This document shows positions 51,349 through 60,765 of a DNA stretch of 64,000 nucleotides, piece after piece. The notes beneath the pieces are model-generated. The model was not told the origin of the DNA. It did not search any database and saw only the letters and a list, made by a program, of their open reading frames with translations. The translations under genes were made by a program, and so were the position numbers. Source of the DNA: an uncultured Clostridia bacterium (lineage in GTDB: Bacteria; Bacillota; Clostridia; Oscillospirales; Ruminococcaceae); NCBI GenBank assembly GCA_947625155.1, contig CANQNG010000007.1, forward strand, positions 1 to 64,000, written 5' to 3'. How positions within the stretch are numbered: position 1 is the first letter of the stretch; each line of letters begins with the position of its first letter.

Positions 51349-52376
51349 CCTCTCCCGGCTTCATGCCGGAGCTGTCCGCAGGCAGCTTCTATGTCGCTCC
51401 CGAGCGTGCGGCGGACGGTCGCATGTACCCCCTCCGCCTCCAGCAATTGCAGAAACCGCTGTGCTGCCTGCCGGGTCGCATGGTAGCTGCGTTCTTTCAC
51501 ACTGTTGACGGGAATGAGATTGACATGTGCCTGCTGTCCTTTCAGCAGCCTTGCCAGTGCCCTTGCCTCCGCCCTGCTGTCGTTTTCGCCCTCCATGACG
51601 GCATATTCGTAAGTGACCCGCCGTCCGGTCATCTGGAAATAGTACCGGCACGCCTCCATCAGCACAGCGAGCGGATAGCGGCGGTTCACCGGCATGATGC
51701 GGTCTCTGCCCTCGTCCGTCGGACTGTGCAGCGATACCGCCAGTGTCAGCCCGGTCTTTCGGTCGGCAAGCGCCCGTATCTGCGGCACCAGTCCGCAGGT
51801 CGAAAGTGTCACATGCCGCAGGCTCATGCCCCGCCCCTCTGGGTCGGAAAGCAATTCCAGAAAGCGCATCACATTGTCAAAATTATCCATAGGCTCGCCA
51901 ATGCCCATCAGCACCAGCCCGGAGATCTCCACCCCTGCCTGCCGTTCCGTTTCATAGATCTGGAGCAGCATTTCCGAGGGTGTCAGGCTGCGCACGTAGC
52001 CAGCGATCGTCGAGGCGCAGAACCTGCACCCCATCTTACAGCCGACCTGCGTGGAAATACACAGCCGCCAGCCATGCCGGTAGTGCATGAGGACTGTCTC
52101 CACATGCTCTCCGTCAGAAAGCCTATATAGATATTTTACCGTATCATCCCTACAAGATGCAAGCTTTCGGGCAACAAATAGACTTTTTATACAAAACTCC
52201 GCATCCAATTGCCCCCGGAGTTTGTTTGGTATGTCTAGCATTTCCCCAAAGCTTTCCACCTTTTTCCGGTGAAGCCAGCGGCAGATCTGTTCTGCCCGGT
52301 AAGACGGCTCTCCCATTTCCTGCACCGCAGCCCGCAGTTCCGGAAGTGTCATGGAAAGAATATCCTGTTTTTCCAC
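51345..52376 (-). CDS. rlmN: 23S rRNA/tRNA adenine-C2 methyltransferase RlmN
   Basis: 343 residues from a GTG at 52376, with GGAGGAGGG 6 nt upstream. The radical SAM motif is CKMGCRFC. GLVLMGIGEPMDNFDNV and RHVTLSTCGL are family hallmarks, and the second catalytic cysteine lies in the C-terminal region. It methylates A2503 of 23S rRNA. It is separated from rsmB by only 1 nt. Confidence 0.95.
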   Translation of the reverse strand: MEKQDILSMTLPELRAAVQEMGEPSYRAEQICRWLHRKKVESFGEMLDIPNKLRGQLDAEFCIKSLFVARKLASCRDDTVKYLYRLSDGEHVETVLMHYRHGWRLCISTQVGCKMGCRFCASTIAGYVRSLTPSEMLLQIYETERQAGVEISGLVLMGIGEPMDNFDNVMRFLELLSDPEGRGMSLRHVTLSTCGLVPQIRALADRKTGLTLAVSLHSPTDEGRDRIMPVNRRYPLAVLMEACRYYFQMTGRRVTYEYAVMEGENDSRAEARALARLLKGQQAHVNLIPVNSVKERSYHATRQAAQRFLQLLEAEGVHATVRRTLGSDIEAACGQLRHEAGRG

Positions 52377-52377
52377 G

Positions 52378-53634
52378 TCAGACCCTCCTCCGGATCCTTG
52401 CGGCAAAGAACCCGTCACAGCGATGCGCCTCGTCCGGGAACAAGCACATTTTTTCCGCTGTAAGATCCGGATGCGCCGTCAGAAAACGCTCCACGACCGC
52501 TTCATCCTCTGCTTTCAGGATGGTACATGTCGAATAGACCAGTACACCGCCCGGCTTCAGGTACTGCGATGCCGTTTCGAGAATGCGGTACTGGAGCGCC
52601 GGCAGTTCCTGAAAGGTTTGCAGCGGCTTGTAGCGGATCTCCGGTTTCCGCCGGATGACACCCAGCCCGGAACACGGCACATCGCAGAGAATGCGGTCTG
52701 CACGGGGCATATCCGCCCGCCATTCTGCCGCATCCTGCACCCCTGCCTTGATACACCGCAGACCGAGCCGTTCTGCGCCTTTCCGGATCAGCTCTGCCCG
52801 CTGCGGGTGTATGTCGAATGCATACACCTGTCCCCTGTCCTGCATCTGTTCGGCGATCGTGAAACTCTTGCCCCCCGGTGCAGCACACACATCGAGCACC
52901 GTCTCCCCCGGCTTTGCCCCCAGCAAAGCGCAGCAAAGCTGTGAAGCCTCATCCTGCACATGGAGCAGCCCTTTCCGGAATGCCTGTGTTCCGGTGATGT
53001 CCGATGTCTCCACCTGATAGCACCCCGCCGTACGGCACGCCTGCGGATGCAGTCCAGCGATGTCCTGCACAGAAGCCCGCAGTGTATTCAGCCGCACCGT
53101 ACACGGCGCAGGCAGCAGACTGTCACTGAAAAACGGATCCGCAAACGCCCAGCCCCGTTCCGTCACGACCTGCCGCAGCAGTTCCTCCGGAACGGAATAT
53201 TGCAGCATTCCCGCATGCCACCGGTCTGCTGTTACCGGATATTGCTTGCCGTCCCGCAGGAATTGCCGCAGCACATGATTCACAAACCCTGCCGCACTTT
53301 TCACCCGGAATTGTCCCGTCAGCTTCACGCTTTCGTTGACTGCCGCACTGTCCGGGATGCGGTCGCAGTACAGGAGCTGATACAGCCCGGTGTACAGGAT
53401 ATACCGCACGGGTGCATCCAGCTTTTCCGGCTGCCGCTTGCTGTAGAGAGAGACGATATAGCGTAATGTCAGCATCCTTGCCGCTGTGCCCTGATAGAGC
53501 AGGGTACACAAGCCCTTGTCCTGCGGGGAAAGTCCGGATCCCGCCAGCATCTGCCGCAGGAGAAGATGCGAATAGCCGCCCTCCTCAAAGGTACGCAGCA
53601 GCAGCGTGACTGCCAATTTTCTTGCACTTTCCAT
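52378..53634 (-). CDS. rsmB: 16S rRNA m5C967 methyltransferase RsmB
   Basis: 418 residues. An N-terminal NusB-like helical domain (about 1-130) is followed by a Rossmann methyltransferase: VLDVCAAPGGKSFTIAE binds SAM, DVPCSGLG holds one catalytic cysteine, and VYSTCTI the other. The ATG at 53634 overlaps the fmt stop by one base (TGATG). Confidence 0.95.
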   Translation of the reverse strand: MESARKLAVTLLLRTFEEGGYSHLLLRQMLAGSGLSPQDKGLCTLLYQGTAARMLTLRYIVSLYSKRQPEKLDAPVRYILYTGLYQLLYCDRIPDSAAVNESVKLTGQFRVKSAAGFVNHVLRQFLRDGKQYPVTADRWHAGMLQYSVPEELLRQVVTERGWAFADPFFSDSLLPAPCTVRLNTLRASVQDIAGLHPQACRTAGCYQVETSDITGTQAFRKGLLHVQDEASQLCCALLGAKPGETVLDVCAAPGGKSFTIAEQMQDRGQVYAFDIHPQRAELIRKGAERLGLRCIKAGVQDAAEWRADMPRADRILCDVPCSGLGVIRRKPEIRYKPLQTFQELPALQYRILETASQYLKPGGVLVYSTCTILKAEDEAVVERFLTAHPDLTAEKMCLFPDEAHRCDGFFAARIRRRV

Positions 53635-54560
53635 CAGCCGAGCCGTGTGCCTTTTTCCAGCTTCCTGCCACGCAGGAACTCCTGCACCGGCAAGCGCCTG
53701 CCGCCCTCGATCTGCACCTCACAGAGCTGTAACAGCGTTCCGCCGCCGCACTGTACCGTAAAATGCTTCTCATCCACGACTGTTCCGCACGGGGCATTTC
53801 CCGTACCCGGAAGCACTTCGCTCCGATAAACTTTCAGCCGCTTGCCGTCCAGCTTAGTAAAACCTGTGAGCGCACAAATGATACGGTGCAGCTTCGCCGC
53901 CGGCTGCGTGAAGTTGAGCGCCGACATCTCCTTGCGTATCATAGAGGCATAGGAAGATGCCGCATCGTCCTGCTGCCGGGGCGTGAGCGTGCCTGCCGGA
54001 AGTGCTTTCACCGCCTGTACCGCAAGCCTTGCCCCCAGTTCTGCCAGCCGTCCATACAGCTCTTCGGCGATCTCATTTTCGCCCACGGCAAGACTTTCCT
54101 GTAAGAGCATATCGCCTGTGTCGAGCCCTTCTGCCATTTGCATGATGGTCACGCCAGTCTCCTTCACACCGTCCAGCAGACAGTGCTGGATGGGTGCTGC
54201 GCCCCGGTATGCCGGGAGCAGAGAAGCATGGACATTCAGGCAGCCATACGGCGGAAGTGTCAGGATCTCTTTGGGTAAGATCTGCCCGTAGGCAGCCACC
54301 ACGATCACGTCCGGTGCAAGCTCCCGCAATGCCGCAAGCGCTCCGGCAGCATCCTCGCCTTTCCGCAGGCTGGTCGGCTGATACACGGAAATGCCCCGTT
54401 TCAGTGCCGCCTGCTTGACGGGAGAAAATTGCAGCTTCATCTTTCTGCCGTGGGGCTTATCAGGCTGTGTGAACACGCCCGTCACGTCCTCACCCGCTTG
54501 GATGAGTGCCTCCATGACCGTTACAGCAAGATCTGGTGTCCCCATGAATACAATGCGCAT
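53634..54560 (-). CDS. fmt: Methionyl-tRNA formyltransferase
   Basis: 308 residues. MRIVFMGTPDLAVTVMEALI is at the start, then the formyl-transfer motif LNVHASLLPAYRGAAPIQH and GVTIMQMAEGLDTGDML. It formylates initiator tRNA. The ATG at 54560 shares a base with the def stop (TGATG); a GTG one codon earlier is an alternative. It forms a functional pair with def. Confidence 0.96.
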   Translation of the reverse strand: MRIVFMGTPDLAVTVMEALIQAGEDVTGVFTQPDKPHGRKMKLQFSPVKQAALKRGISVYQPTSLRKGEDAAGALAALRELAPDVIVVAAYGQILPKEILTLPPYGCLNVHASLLPAYRGAAPIQHCLLDGVKETGVTIMQMAEGLDTGDMLLQESLAVGENEIAEELYGRLAELGARLAVQAVKALPAGTLTPRQQDDAASSYASMIRKEMSALNFTQPAAKLHRIICALTGFTKLDGKRLKVYRSEVLPGTGNAPCGTVVDEKHFTVQCGGGTLLQLCEVQIEGGRRLPVQEFLRGRKLEKGTRLG

Positions 54561-55033
54561 CACGCTTCATCTCCAAGCTCTACAAATTCATCGACCAGTT
54601 CCAGAAACAGTTTGCCCTCAAGGTGATCGAGTTCATGACAGGCACACCGACAGGCAAGCCCCTCCAGATGCATCTCAAAAAATTCACCGTTCCTGTCCTG
54701 TGCCCGGACGGTACACTTTGCCGGGCGCACCACATAGCCCCATTCATCCGGGCAGGAAAGGCAGCCCTCCACGTCACGCTGTCTGCCGGATCTTTTCAGG
54801 ATCACGGGATTGACCAGTTCGATCATCTCGCTCTCCTCCTCACCGATGTCTATGATCACCGCACGCCGCCGGATGCCGACCTGCGGGGCAGCCAGCCCCA
54901 CGCCCTGCGCCTTGGCAAGTGTCTCTTTCATGTCATCCAACAGGATGTGCAGCCTTTCGTCAAATTTTTCCACCGGCTTGCACTTACAGTGCAGAACGGG
55001 GTCGCTCTTGTTTACGATCTTTCTGATAGCCAT
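54560..55033 (-). CDS. def: Peptide deformylase
   Basis: 157 residues. The three conserved motifs are GVGLAAPQVG, EGCLSCP and HELDHLEGKLF (zinc/iron ligands). It removes the formyl group from nascent proteins. It lies between priA and fmt in the standard Firmicutes cluster. Confidence 0.97.
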   Translation of the reverse strand: MAIRKIVNKSDPVLHCKCKPVEKFDERLHILLDDMKETLAKAQGVGLAAPQVGIRRRAVIIDIGEEESEMIELVNPVILKRSGRQRDVEGCLSCPDEWGYVVRPAKCTVRAQDRNGEFFEMHLEGLACRCACHELDHLEGKLFLELVDEFVELGDEA

Positions 55034-55048
55034 AGTTTTCCTCCCGGC

Positions 55049-57508
55049 TCACAGCCCGGTACTTCCGTTCAGATCAAAGCTGATCTGTGACCGTGCGATC
55101 TCCCGGAAACCGGATGCGTACCGCATCACATCCCGCATGAGATCCCGGAACTGCTTGGTATTCTTGCATTTTATAATGATCCGCCAGCGATATTTGCCGC
55201 AGATCTTGACGTAGTTGAACGGTACAGGTCCCAGCACCCGCAGCGGCGGTTTTTCCGTCTGCTTCTGCAAAACATCCTGCATACAGACGATAAATGCCCT
55301 TGCGCCGGCTTCTGCCTCCTCCGGGCTGCCGGCAGACACGCTGACAGTCAGGATATCGCAGAACGGCGGGTACAGCAAAGCCCTGCGGATGGAAAGCTCC
55401 TCCTCGTAGAACTTTACATAATCCTGCTGTGCCGCCAGCCGCAGCACATAGTGGTCAGGCAGGAACGTTTGCAGGATCGCCCGTCCTGCCTTGCCGCTGC
55501 GTCCGCCCCGCCCGACGACCTGTGTGATCAGGGAAAAGGTGCGCTCATAGCTCCGGTAGTCCCCCGCAAACAGCGCCTTGTCCACGCTCATCACGCCCAC
55601 AAGGGTCACATTCGGGAAATCCAGCCCCTTGCCGATCATCTGTGTGCCGAGCAGGATGTCATATTCCCCTTTCCGGAACGCCTCAAAGCCCTTTTCATAG
55701 GCAAACCGTGGACCGGTCGTGTCCGCATCCATGCGCAGCAGTCTTGCCTGCGGAAAGCGCACTGCCAGTTCCTCTTCCAGCCGCTGTGTCCCGAAGCCCA
55801 TGCGCCGCAGCTTCACATTGCCGCAGCTCGGGCAGTTCGCCGGAACAGGTCTCACCGCACCGCAGTAGTGACAGTGCAGAAGGTCGTCAGAACGGTGATA
55901 TGTCATGGGAACGGAGCAGTTTTCACAGCAGACCGGCTGGTTGCAGCGGCAGCAGCTAATGAGCGTGTGATACCCCCGGCGGTTGAGCAGCAAGATCGCC
56001 TGCTCGCCCCGTCCAAGTGTCTCCGTCAGTGCCTCTGTCAGGCGGAAACTGAATTCCGACTCGTTGCCTGCCTGCCGTTCGAGGGACATGTCCACCGTTT
56101 CGACAGACGGGAGCGGGACATTCTGATAGCGCTCTGTCAGTTCGACAAGTTCATAGATGCCTTTCCGGGCATGATAGTAGCTTTCCAGCGTAGGTGTTGC
56201 CGAAGCTGGCAGCAGGACCGCATTGTGATACAGACAGCGCTGCTTTGCCACCTGAATGGTATCATACCGGGGGGCAGCCTCCGATTTATAGAAGCGTTCG
56301 CCCTCCTCGTCCATGATGATCAGCCCTAAATTCTGTACAGGTGTGAACACAGCGCTCCTCGTGCCGATGATGATCTTCGCCTGTCCACGCACTGCCCGTT
56401 CATAGGACTGCCGCCGTTCGGAAAGCGGGAGCGCACTGTGTACGACTGCCACCACGTCCCCGAAACGTGCCGCAAAACGGCTGACCGTCTGCGGTGTCAG
56501 ACCGATCTCCGGGAGCAGCAGGATGGCAGACCTGCCCTGTTCCAGCGTATGCTGGATGAGCGCCTCAAAGACTGCCGTCTTGCCGCTGCCAGTCACGCCC
56601 CGCAGCAGAAAGCACTTCGCCCGCTGTGCATCGATGGCTGGGGCAATGCGGTCATAGACCTGCTGCTGTGCCGGGGAAAGTGTCAGCGGTGCAGAGCTTT
56701 CTCCGGCGGTAAGCTTCGGGGGCGGCTCGGCATCGAAGCGCTCGATCACGCCTTCCTGCGCCAATTTTTTCACGGACGGGGCTGTGATGCCGCAGATGTA
56801 GCAGAATTCTTTCTCGGTCAGTGCCTCATATTCCCGCAGTGTCTCCGCCGCCCCCCGCAGCTTGGCAGAAAGGCGGACAGGTGTTTCTGTTTCCGGGAGC
56901 ACACGCACCATGCGCACCTTTTTTGGCTGGACACGGGGCTTGACATCGCAGGTCAGGCTGACGATGCCTGCCGCTGTCAGTTCCTCAACGAGTCTGCGCT
57001 TTTCGGGGGTGCGGCTGGCAGTGAGCAGCCCGTCCCGTTCCTGCTGGGAATGTGCCGCACGCAGCACTTCCAGAAACTGCTGCGCCGGTACGCTCAGAGA
57101 GTCCGCCGGCACATCCTCGTGCAGGACAAAACTCTGCTCGATCCGGAGCTGCAGCGCTGCCGGGAGCACCGTGCGCACGGCATCATAATAGGTACAGAAC
57201 GTGTTCTCCCGCAGCCAAAAGACCAGCTTCACCTGTTCCTCATTCAGGCACGGTTCGGCATCCGCAAGGGCATAGATATATTTGATACGGCGCAGGATCT
57301 CCGGCGTCCCTTCCTGCTCAGAAACAGAAAGCACCATGCCGGGGAGCTTCCGGTTCGCCCGTCCGAACGGGACGATCACCCGGCTGCCCGTCTGACACTG
57401 CGCCGTCAGTTCCGGCGGTATCAGGTAACTGTAGAGCGTATCCCCGGCAGGTCCTCCCGTCTGGACGGCGACCTGTGCGATCGAAAACACATCCACCAGC
57501 ATCATCAT
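55049..57508 (-). CDS. priA: Primosomal replication helicase PriA
   Basis: 819 residues. The N-terminal DNA-binding part is followed by a superfamily 2 helicase with GVTGSGKT (Walker A) and MDEEGERFYKSE, where most PriA proteins have DEEH. A zinc-binding module follows (CCRCNQPVCCENC, LHCHYCG, CPSCGN), then TQMIGKGLDFPNVTLVG. It restarts stalled forks. Three ATGs in a row (57508, 57505, 57502) make the exact start uncertain. coaBC, often between rpoZ and priA, is absent. Confidence 0.95.
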   Translation of the reverse strand: MMMLVDVFSIAQVAVQTGGPAGDTLYSYLIPPELTAQCQTGSRVIVPFGRANRKLPGMVLSVSEQEGTPEILRRIKYIYALADAEPCLNEEQVKLVFWLRENTFCTYYDAVRTVLPAALQLRIEQSFVLHEDVPADSLSVPAQQFLEVLRAAHSQQERDGLLTASRTPEKRRLVEELTAAGIVSLTCDVKPRVQPKKVRMVRVLPETETPVRLSAKLRGAAETLREYEALTEKEFCYICGITAPSVKKLAQEGVIERFDAEPPPKLTAGESSAPLTLSPAQQQVYDRIAPAIDAQRAKCFLLRGVTGSGKTAVFEALIQHTLEQGRSAILLLPEIGLTPQTVSRFAARFGDVVAVVHSALPLSERRQSYERAVRGQAKIIIGTRSAVFTPVQNLGLIIMDEEGERFYKSEAAPRYDTIQVAKQRCLYHNAVLLPASATPTLESYYHARKGIYELVELTERYQNVPLPSVETVDMSLERQAGNESEFSFRLTEALTETLGRGEQAILLLNRRGYHTLISCCRCNQPVCCENCSVPMTYHRSDDLLHCHYCGAVRPVPANCPSCGNVKLRRMGFGTQRLEEELAVRFPQARLLRMDADTTGPRFAYEKGFEAFRKGEYDILLGTQMIGKGLDFPNVTLVGVMSVDKALFAGDYRSYERTFSLITQVVGRGGRSGKAGRAILQTFLPDHYVLRLAAQQDYVKFYEEELSIRRALLYPPFCDILTVSVSAGSPEEAEAGARAFIVCMQDVLQKQTEKPPLRVLGPVPFNYVKICGKYRWRIIIKCKNTKQFRDLMRDVMRYASGFREIARSQISFDLNGSTGL

Positions 57509-57516
57509 CCACCATC

Positions 57517-57735
57517 TTACTGGAACAGGCTGGGATCGTCCGCAGATGCCTGCACGATCTTGAATTCGCCCCGTGCATATTCGTCAACGGCGGTCTTGAC
57601 CGGCTTTTCCTCCAAGATCTGCTCGTTCTTATACAGTTCGTCTGCGATCTCCCTTGCCCGCTTGGCAATGCCGATGACGAGGGAATAGCAGCTCTCATTC
57701 TTGGTGATCATCTGCGTAACAGCAGGACGCAGCAT
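57517..57735 (-). CDS. rpoZ: RNA polymerase omega subunit
   Basis: 72 residues. MLRPAVTQMITKNESCYSLVIGIAKRAREIADE is the clostridial omega pattern (seen as NESCYSLVIGIAKRAREI). AAGGGGTGAGAG precedes the ATG at 57735. It is placed between gmk and priA as expected. Confidence 0.9.
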   Translation of the reverse strand: MLRPAVTQMITKNESCYSLVIGIAKRAREIADELYKNEQILEEKPVKTAVDEYARGEFKIVQASADDPSLFQ

Positions 57736-57742
57736 AGTACTC

Positions 57743-58330
57743 TCACCCCTTGGTTCGATCCATCTTCTCAATTTTCAGTTCCTCCGATCTTACGACTGCC
57801 CGCAGATCCGCAATGGCATCTGCAAGCACATCGTTTATGATACAATAGTCGTATGCTCCCTTACAGGAAAGCTCCTTCTCTGCCTGTGCGACACGTGCTT
57901 CAATGACATCGGGGCTTTCTGTCCCTCTGCCGGTGAGACGTTCCCGCAGCACCTCCGGGCTGGGGGGCGCAATGAACACGAACACAGCATCGGGGCAAAG
58001 TTCCCGGATCTGCATCGCCCCCTGCACCTCGATCTCTAGTATCACATGCCGCCCGGCATTGCGCTGCTCCTCGATGGGAGCGCTGAGCGTGCCGTAGTAA
58101 TTCCCGCAGTATTCGGCATATTCCAGAAATGCGTTTGCCCGGATCCGCTCCTCGAAATCTGCCCTTTCCAGAAACCGGTAATGCACACCGTCCTGTTCCC
58201 CCTCCCGTGGCTTGCGGGTCGTGGCAGACACCGAATAATAATACTTGGGGTCTTTCAGGATCTCCCTGAGGATCGTGCCTTTGCCGCACCCGGACGGGGC
58301 GGACACGACGATCAGCTTTCCACGCTGCAT
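57743..58330 (-). CDS. gmk: Guanylate kinase
   Basis: 195 residues. SAPSGCGKGTIL is the P-loop, followed by SVSATTRKPREGEQDGVHYRF and FLEYAEYCGNYYGT. It phosphorylates GMP to GDP. AAAGGAGGAGAG precedes the ATG. It lies 19 nt after yicC; the small remA gene usually found between them in Firmicutes is missing here. Confidence 0.97.
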   Translation of the reverse strand: MQRGKLIVVSAPSGCGKGTILREILKDPKYYYSVSATTRKPREGEQDGVHYRFLERADFEERIRANAFLEYAEYCGNYYGTLSAPIEEQRNAGRHVILEIEVQGAMQIRELCPDAVFVFIAPPSPEVLRERLTGRGTESPDVIEARVAQAEKELSCKGAYDYCIINDVLADAIADLRAVVRSEELKIEKMDRTKG

Positions 58331-58349
58331 GGGTCTCTCCTCCTTTCGG

Positions 58350-59273
58350 TCATTCCACGTTCTGGATCTGCTCCCGGATCTTTTCCAGCTCGGACTTCAT
58401 ATCCACCACCACGGCGGTGATGTCCACATCCTGCACCTTAGAGCCGATGGTGTTGACTTCCCGGTTCATTTCCTGCACGAGGAAATCCAGCCGTCTGCCG
58501 ACACTTTCCGGCGCATCGAGCATGGAGCGCATCTGTGTGATGTGGCTGCGCAGGCGCACAGTCTCCTCGTCCACGGCAGTTTTCTCGGAAAAGATCGCCG
58601 CCTCGGTGAGGATGCGCTGCTCGTCAATAGCAGTGTTCCCTAAAATTTCCTTGAGCTTTGCGTAAAGCCGTTCCCGGTAGCGTTCGGTCAGGCGGGGGGC
58701 TTCCTGCTCCACCACGGCAACGGACGCCCCGATCAGCTCCAGCCGATGCAGGATGTCCTCCCGGAGCTTTTCGCCCTCCGTTTCCCGCATGGCGACGAAA
58801 GCGGCAAGCGCCTCCTCTGCCACGGTCAGCACGCCCCGGCGGACGGCTTCTTCATCTTCCTGCGGCTTTTCCACCCGGAACACATCGGGCAGCTGCATGA
58901 AAGACGACCAGCTCATCCTGCCGGGCAGCCCGGCAGCCTGCGGTGCCTGATCGGGCAGCAGGCAGTATCTGCCCGGCGTGTTCGCATCATATGCCTGCAT
59001 GGCATCGAGGTAGCCCCGGACGATCTCCTCATTGACCCGGATGTCTGCCTTCTTGCCCTCCAAAGGCGTGACAGAAACGGAGATCTCTGCCTTTCCTCGG
59101 GAGGCTCTTGTCTTGAGCAGCGCTTTCAGTTCCTCCTCAAGATAGGCATAATTCCGCCCGATGCGGACATTCTGTTCCAGATAGCGGGAATTGACGGAAC
59201 GGATCTCCACCAGAATGTCCCGTCCGTCGAGCTGTGCCTGCGCCCGCCCATAGCCTGTCATACTTTTCAGCAA
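58350..59273 (-). CDS. yicC: YicC/YloC-family endoribonuclease
   Basis: 307 residues. The conserved N-terminus LKSMTGYGRA fixes a TTG start at 59273 (the next ATG, at 59261, would cut off four conserved residues). The C-terminal DUF1732 part reads RLDFLVQEMNREVNTIGSKVQD. YicC proteins are manganese-dependent endoribonucleases. It is the first gene of the long leftward cluster, driven from 59340-59368. Confidence 0.92.
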   Translation of the reverse strand: MLKSMTGYGRAQAQLDGRDILVEIRSVNSRYLEQNVRIGRNYAYLEEELKALLKTRASRGKAEISVSVTPLEGKKADIRVNEEIVRGYLDAMQAYDANTPGRYCLLPDQAPQAAGLPGRMSWSSFMQLPDVFRVEKPQEDEEAVRRGVLTVAEEALAAFVAMRETEGEKLREDILHRLELIGASVAVVEQEAPRLTERYRERLYAKLKEILGNTAIDEQRILTEAAIFSEKTAVDEETVRLRSHITQMRSMLDAPESVGRRLDFLVQEMNREVNTIGSKVQDVDITAVVVDMKSELEKIREQIQNVE

Positions 59274-59339
59274 ATCGTTCTCATCCCCTTTATGTAAATT
59301 CTGCTCCTGACAGCAGTGTATACTTCATCCAATTATAAT

Positions 59340-59368
59340 AGTATACCACAATTCCGAAAAAAAATCAA
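59340..59368 (-). promoter_or_regulatory. Promoter of the yicC-gmk-rpoZ-priA cluster
   Basis: TTGATT (59363-59368), 17 nt and TATACT (59340-59345) on the minus strand, 67 nt before the TTG start. A TATAAT (from 59338 leftward) overlaps as a second option. Confidence 0.7.
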
Positions 59369-59462
59369 GAGGGGGCGAGCAGTTTTTCGCAAATAAGCTG
59401 TTCCGTTGTCCATGCTCATCGACAACGGAACAAGCGCAGAACAAAAAAAGTCGGAAAAACCC

Positions 59463-59491
59463 TTGACAAGCCGTCTGGGATGTGGTATAAT
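59463..59491 (+). promoter_or_regulatory. Consensus promoter of rpmG-secE-nusG-rplK-rplA
   Basis: Perfect TTGACA (59463-59468), 17 nt and perfect TATAAT (59486-59491) with TG one base upstream. The 115-nt leader that follows contains GCGGGGGCA and TGCCGCCCGC, which can pair. The remainder of the 59274-59611 gap has no gene. Confidence 0.88.
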
Positions 59492-59611
59492 AAAAGTACC
59501 TCTCTGCGGGGGCATTTTTTGTGTGCTTTGCTGCCGCCCGCTGCTGAGGGAGGCAAACGACCTAATCCCCTGCCGATAGCTGGGGAACTACTAAATCAGG
59601 AGGTGCCGATA

Positions 59612-59761
59612 ATGAGAGTAAAGGTGACTTTGGCTTGCACAGAGTGCAAACAGCGTAACTACGTTACCAAAAAGAACAAGAAAAACGACCCCGACCGGAT
59701 CGAAATGAAAAAGCATTGCAAGTTCTGCAGAAAGCATACTCTGCATAGGGAAACCAAGTGA
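59612..59761 (+). CDS. rpmG: 50S ribosomal protein L33, zinc-binding form
   Basis: 49 residues, [25 protein letters not shown]..., with two CxxC pairs (CTEC and CKFC), so this is the zinc-containing paralogue. AGGAGGTG precedes the ATG at 59612. It is first in the operon with secE and nusG, the normal order. Confidence 0.96.
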   Translation: MRVKVTLACTECKQRNYVTKKNKKNDPDRIEMKKHCKFCRKHTLHRETK

Positions 59762-59776
59762 TCGGAGGGCTGACAC

Positions 59777-60103
59777 ATGGCGAAGAATAAAAAGAACGCC
59801 CCCGGAACGGACGACGCTCCGGAGAAAGACAAAAGCACAAAAAAAGTCAGCAGATCCGATAAGAAGCCCGAGAAAAACAACAAGAAAAAAGCGGAGAAGA
59901 AGAGCCTTCTCAAGCGCATCGGACAGTGGTTCAAGGATCTGCGGATCGAGTTCCGCAATGTTACATGGCCCTCGAAGAACACCGTCCTTGTCAACACCGG
60001 CGTCGTACTGAGCGTCATCGTTGCGGGCAGTACACTGGTCGGTCTGATGGATCTCGGATTCCTCAAGCTCATGGATCTTCTGATCAGTCTCAGCCAGAAG
60101 TAA
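59777..60103 (+). CDS. secE: Preprotein translocase subunit SecE
   Basis: 108 residues. A long Lys-rich N-terminal extension (about 1-42) is followed by the amphipathic helix and conserved core WFKDLRIEFRNVTWPSKNTVL, then one membrane helix (about 70-100). It clamps SecY. The lysine-rich extension is longer than in Bacillus. Confidence 0.95.
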   Translation: MAKNKKNAPGTDDAPEKDKSTKKVSRSDKKPEKNNKKKAEKKSLLKRIGQWFKDLRIEFRNVTWPSKNTVLVNTGVVLSVIVAGSTLVGLMDLGFLKLMDLLISLSQK

Positions 60104-60127
60104 GCGATTTTTGCAGGGAGGGATACC

Positions 60128-60655
60128 ATGTCACAGGCGGCAAAATGGTATGTGGTCCATACCTATTCCGGCTACGAGAAAAAGGTGGAGCAAAATATCC
60201 AGAAAGTGGTCGAGAACCGTAAGCTCCAAGAGCTGATCCAAGAAGTACGTGTTCCGATCGAACACGTCACCGAGATCGTGGACGGCAAGCAGAAGGAAGT
60301 GGAACGCAAGGTGTTCCCCGGCTACGTCCTCGTGAAAATGGTCTATACCGATGATTCTTGGGCTGTCGTGCGCAACACGAGAGGTGTGACCGGCTTTGTG
60401 GGTCCCGGCTCTGTACCGACACCGCTCTCCGACAGGGAAGTCGCCTCCATGGGCATTGATTCCAAGCCCACGATCGAGGTGGACTACAAGGTCGGCGACC
60501 GCATCCGTGTGACGGGGACAAACCTCGATGGCTTCACAGGCATCGTGCGCAGCATCGACCTCGAAGGCGGACAGGTGGAAGTGCTCGTCAGCATGTTCGG
60601 ACGGGAAACACCGACCACGATCGCACTGCATCAGGCTGTCAGACTGGATGATTAA
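60128..60655 (+). CDS. nusG: Transcription termination/antitermination factor NusG
   Basis: 175 residues. The NGN domain has [29 protein letters not shown] and [12 protein letters not shown]. The KOW domain has [19 protein letters not shown]. It links RNA polymerase to Rho or the ribosome. It lies 24 nt after secE. Confidence 0.97.
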   Translation: MSQAAKWYVVHTYSGYEKKVEQNIQKVVENRKLQELIQEVRVPIEHVTEIVDGKQKEVERKVFPGYVLVKMVYTDDSWAVVRNTRGVTGFVGPGSVPTPLSDREVASMGIDSKPTIEVDYKVGDRIRVTGTNLDGFTGIVRSIDLEGGQVEVLVSMFGRETPTTIALHQAVRLDD

Positions 60656-60705
60656 CGGGAATCGTTCCCACAACCGAAAAAACGGGAAAGCAGAGGCTTT
60701 CCAAA

Positions 60706-60750
60706 ACGTGGGAGAGCTGCCGCAGAACGGCGCTCGCCTTACCACATGTA
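60706..60750 (+). promoter_or_regulatory. Structured leader upstream of rplK
   Basis: In the nusG-rplK gap, GTGGGAG near the start and TTACCAC near the end can close a stem around an inner GAGAGCTGCCG...CGGCGCTC hairpin. The rplK-rplA gap has the same GTGGGAG and TTACCAC borders. It may be a ribosomal protein autoregulatory element or an RNA-processing site. Confidence 0.45.
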
Positions 60751-60765
60751 TGGAGGTGCATTATC

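Noticed and set aside
59498-59611. Riboswitch or T-box before rpmG
   Set aside because: No T-box (GGTGG/ACCGCG) or other known conserved core is visible; only a weak stem.
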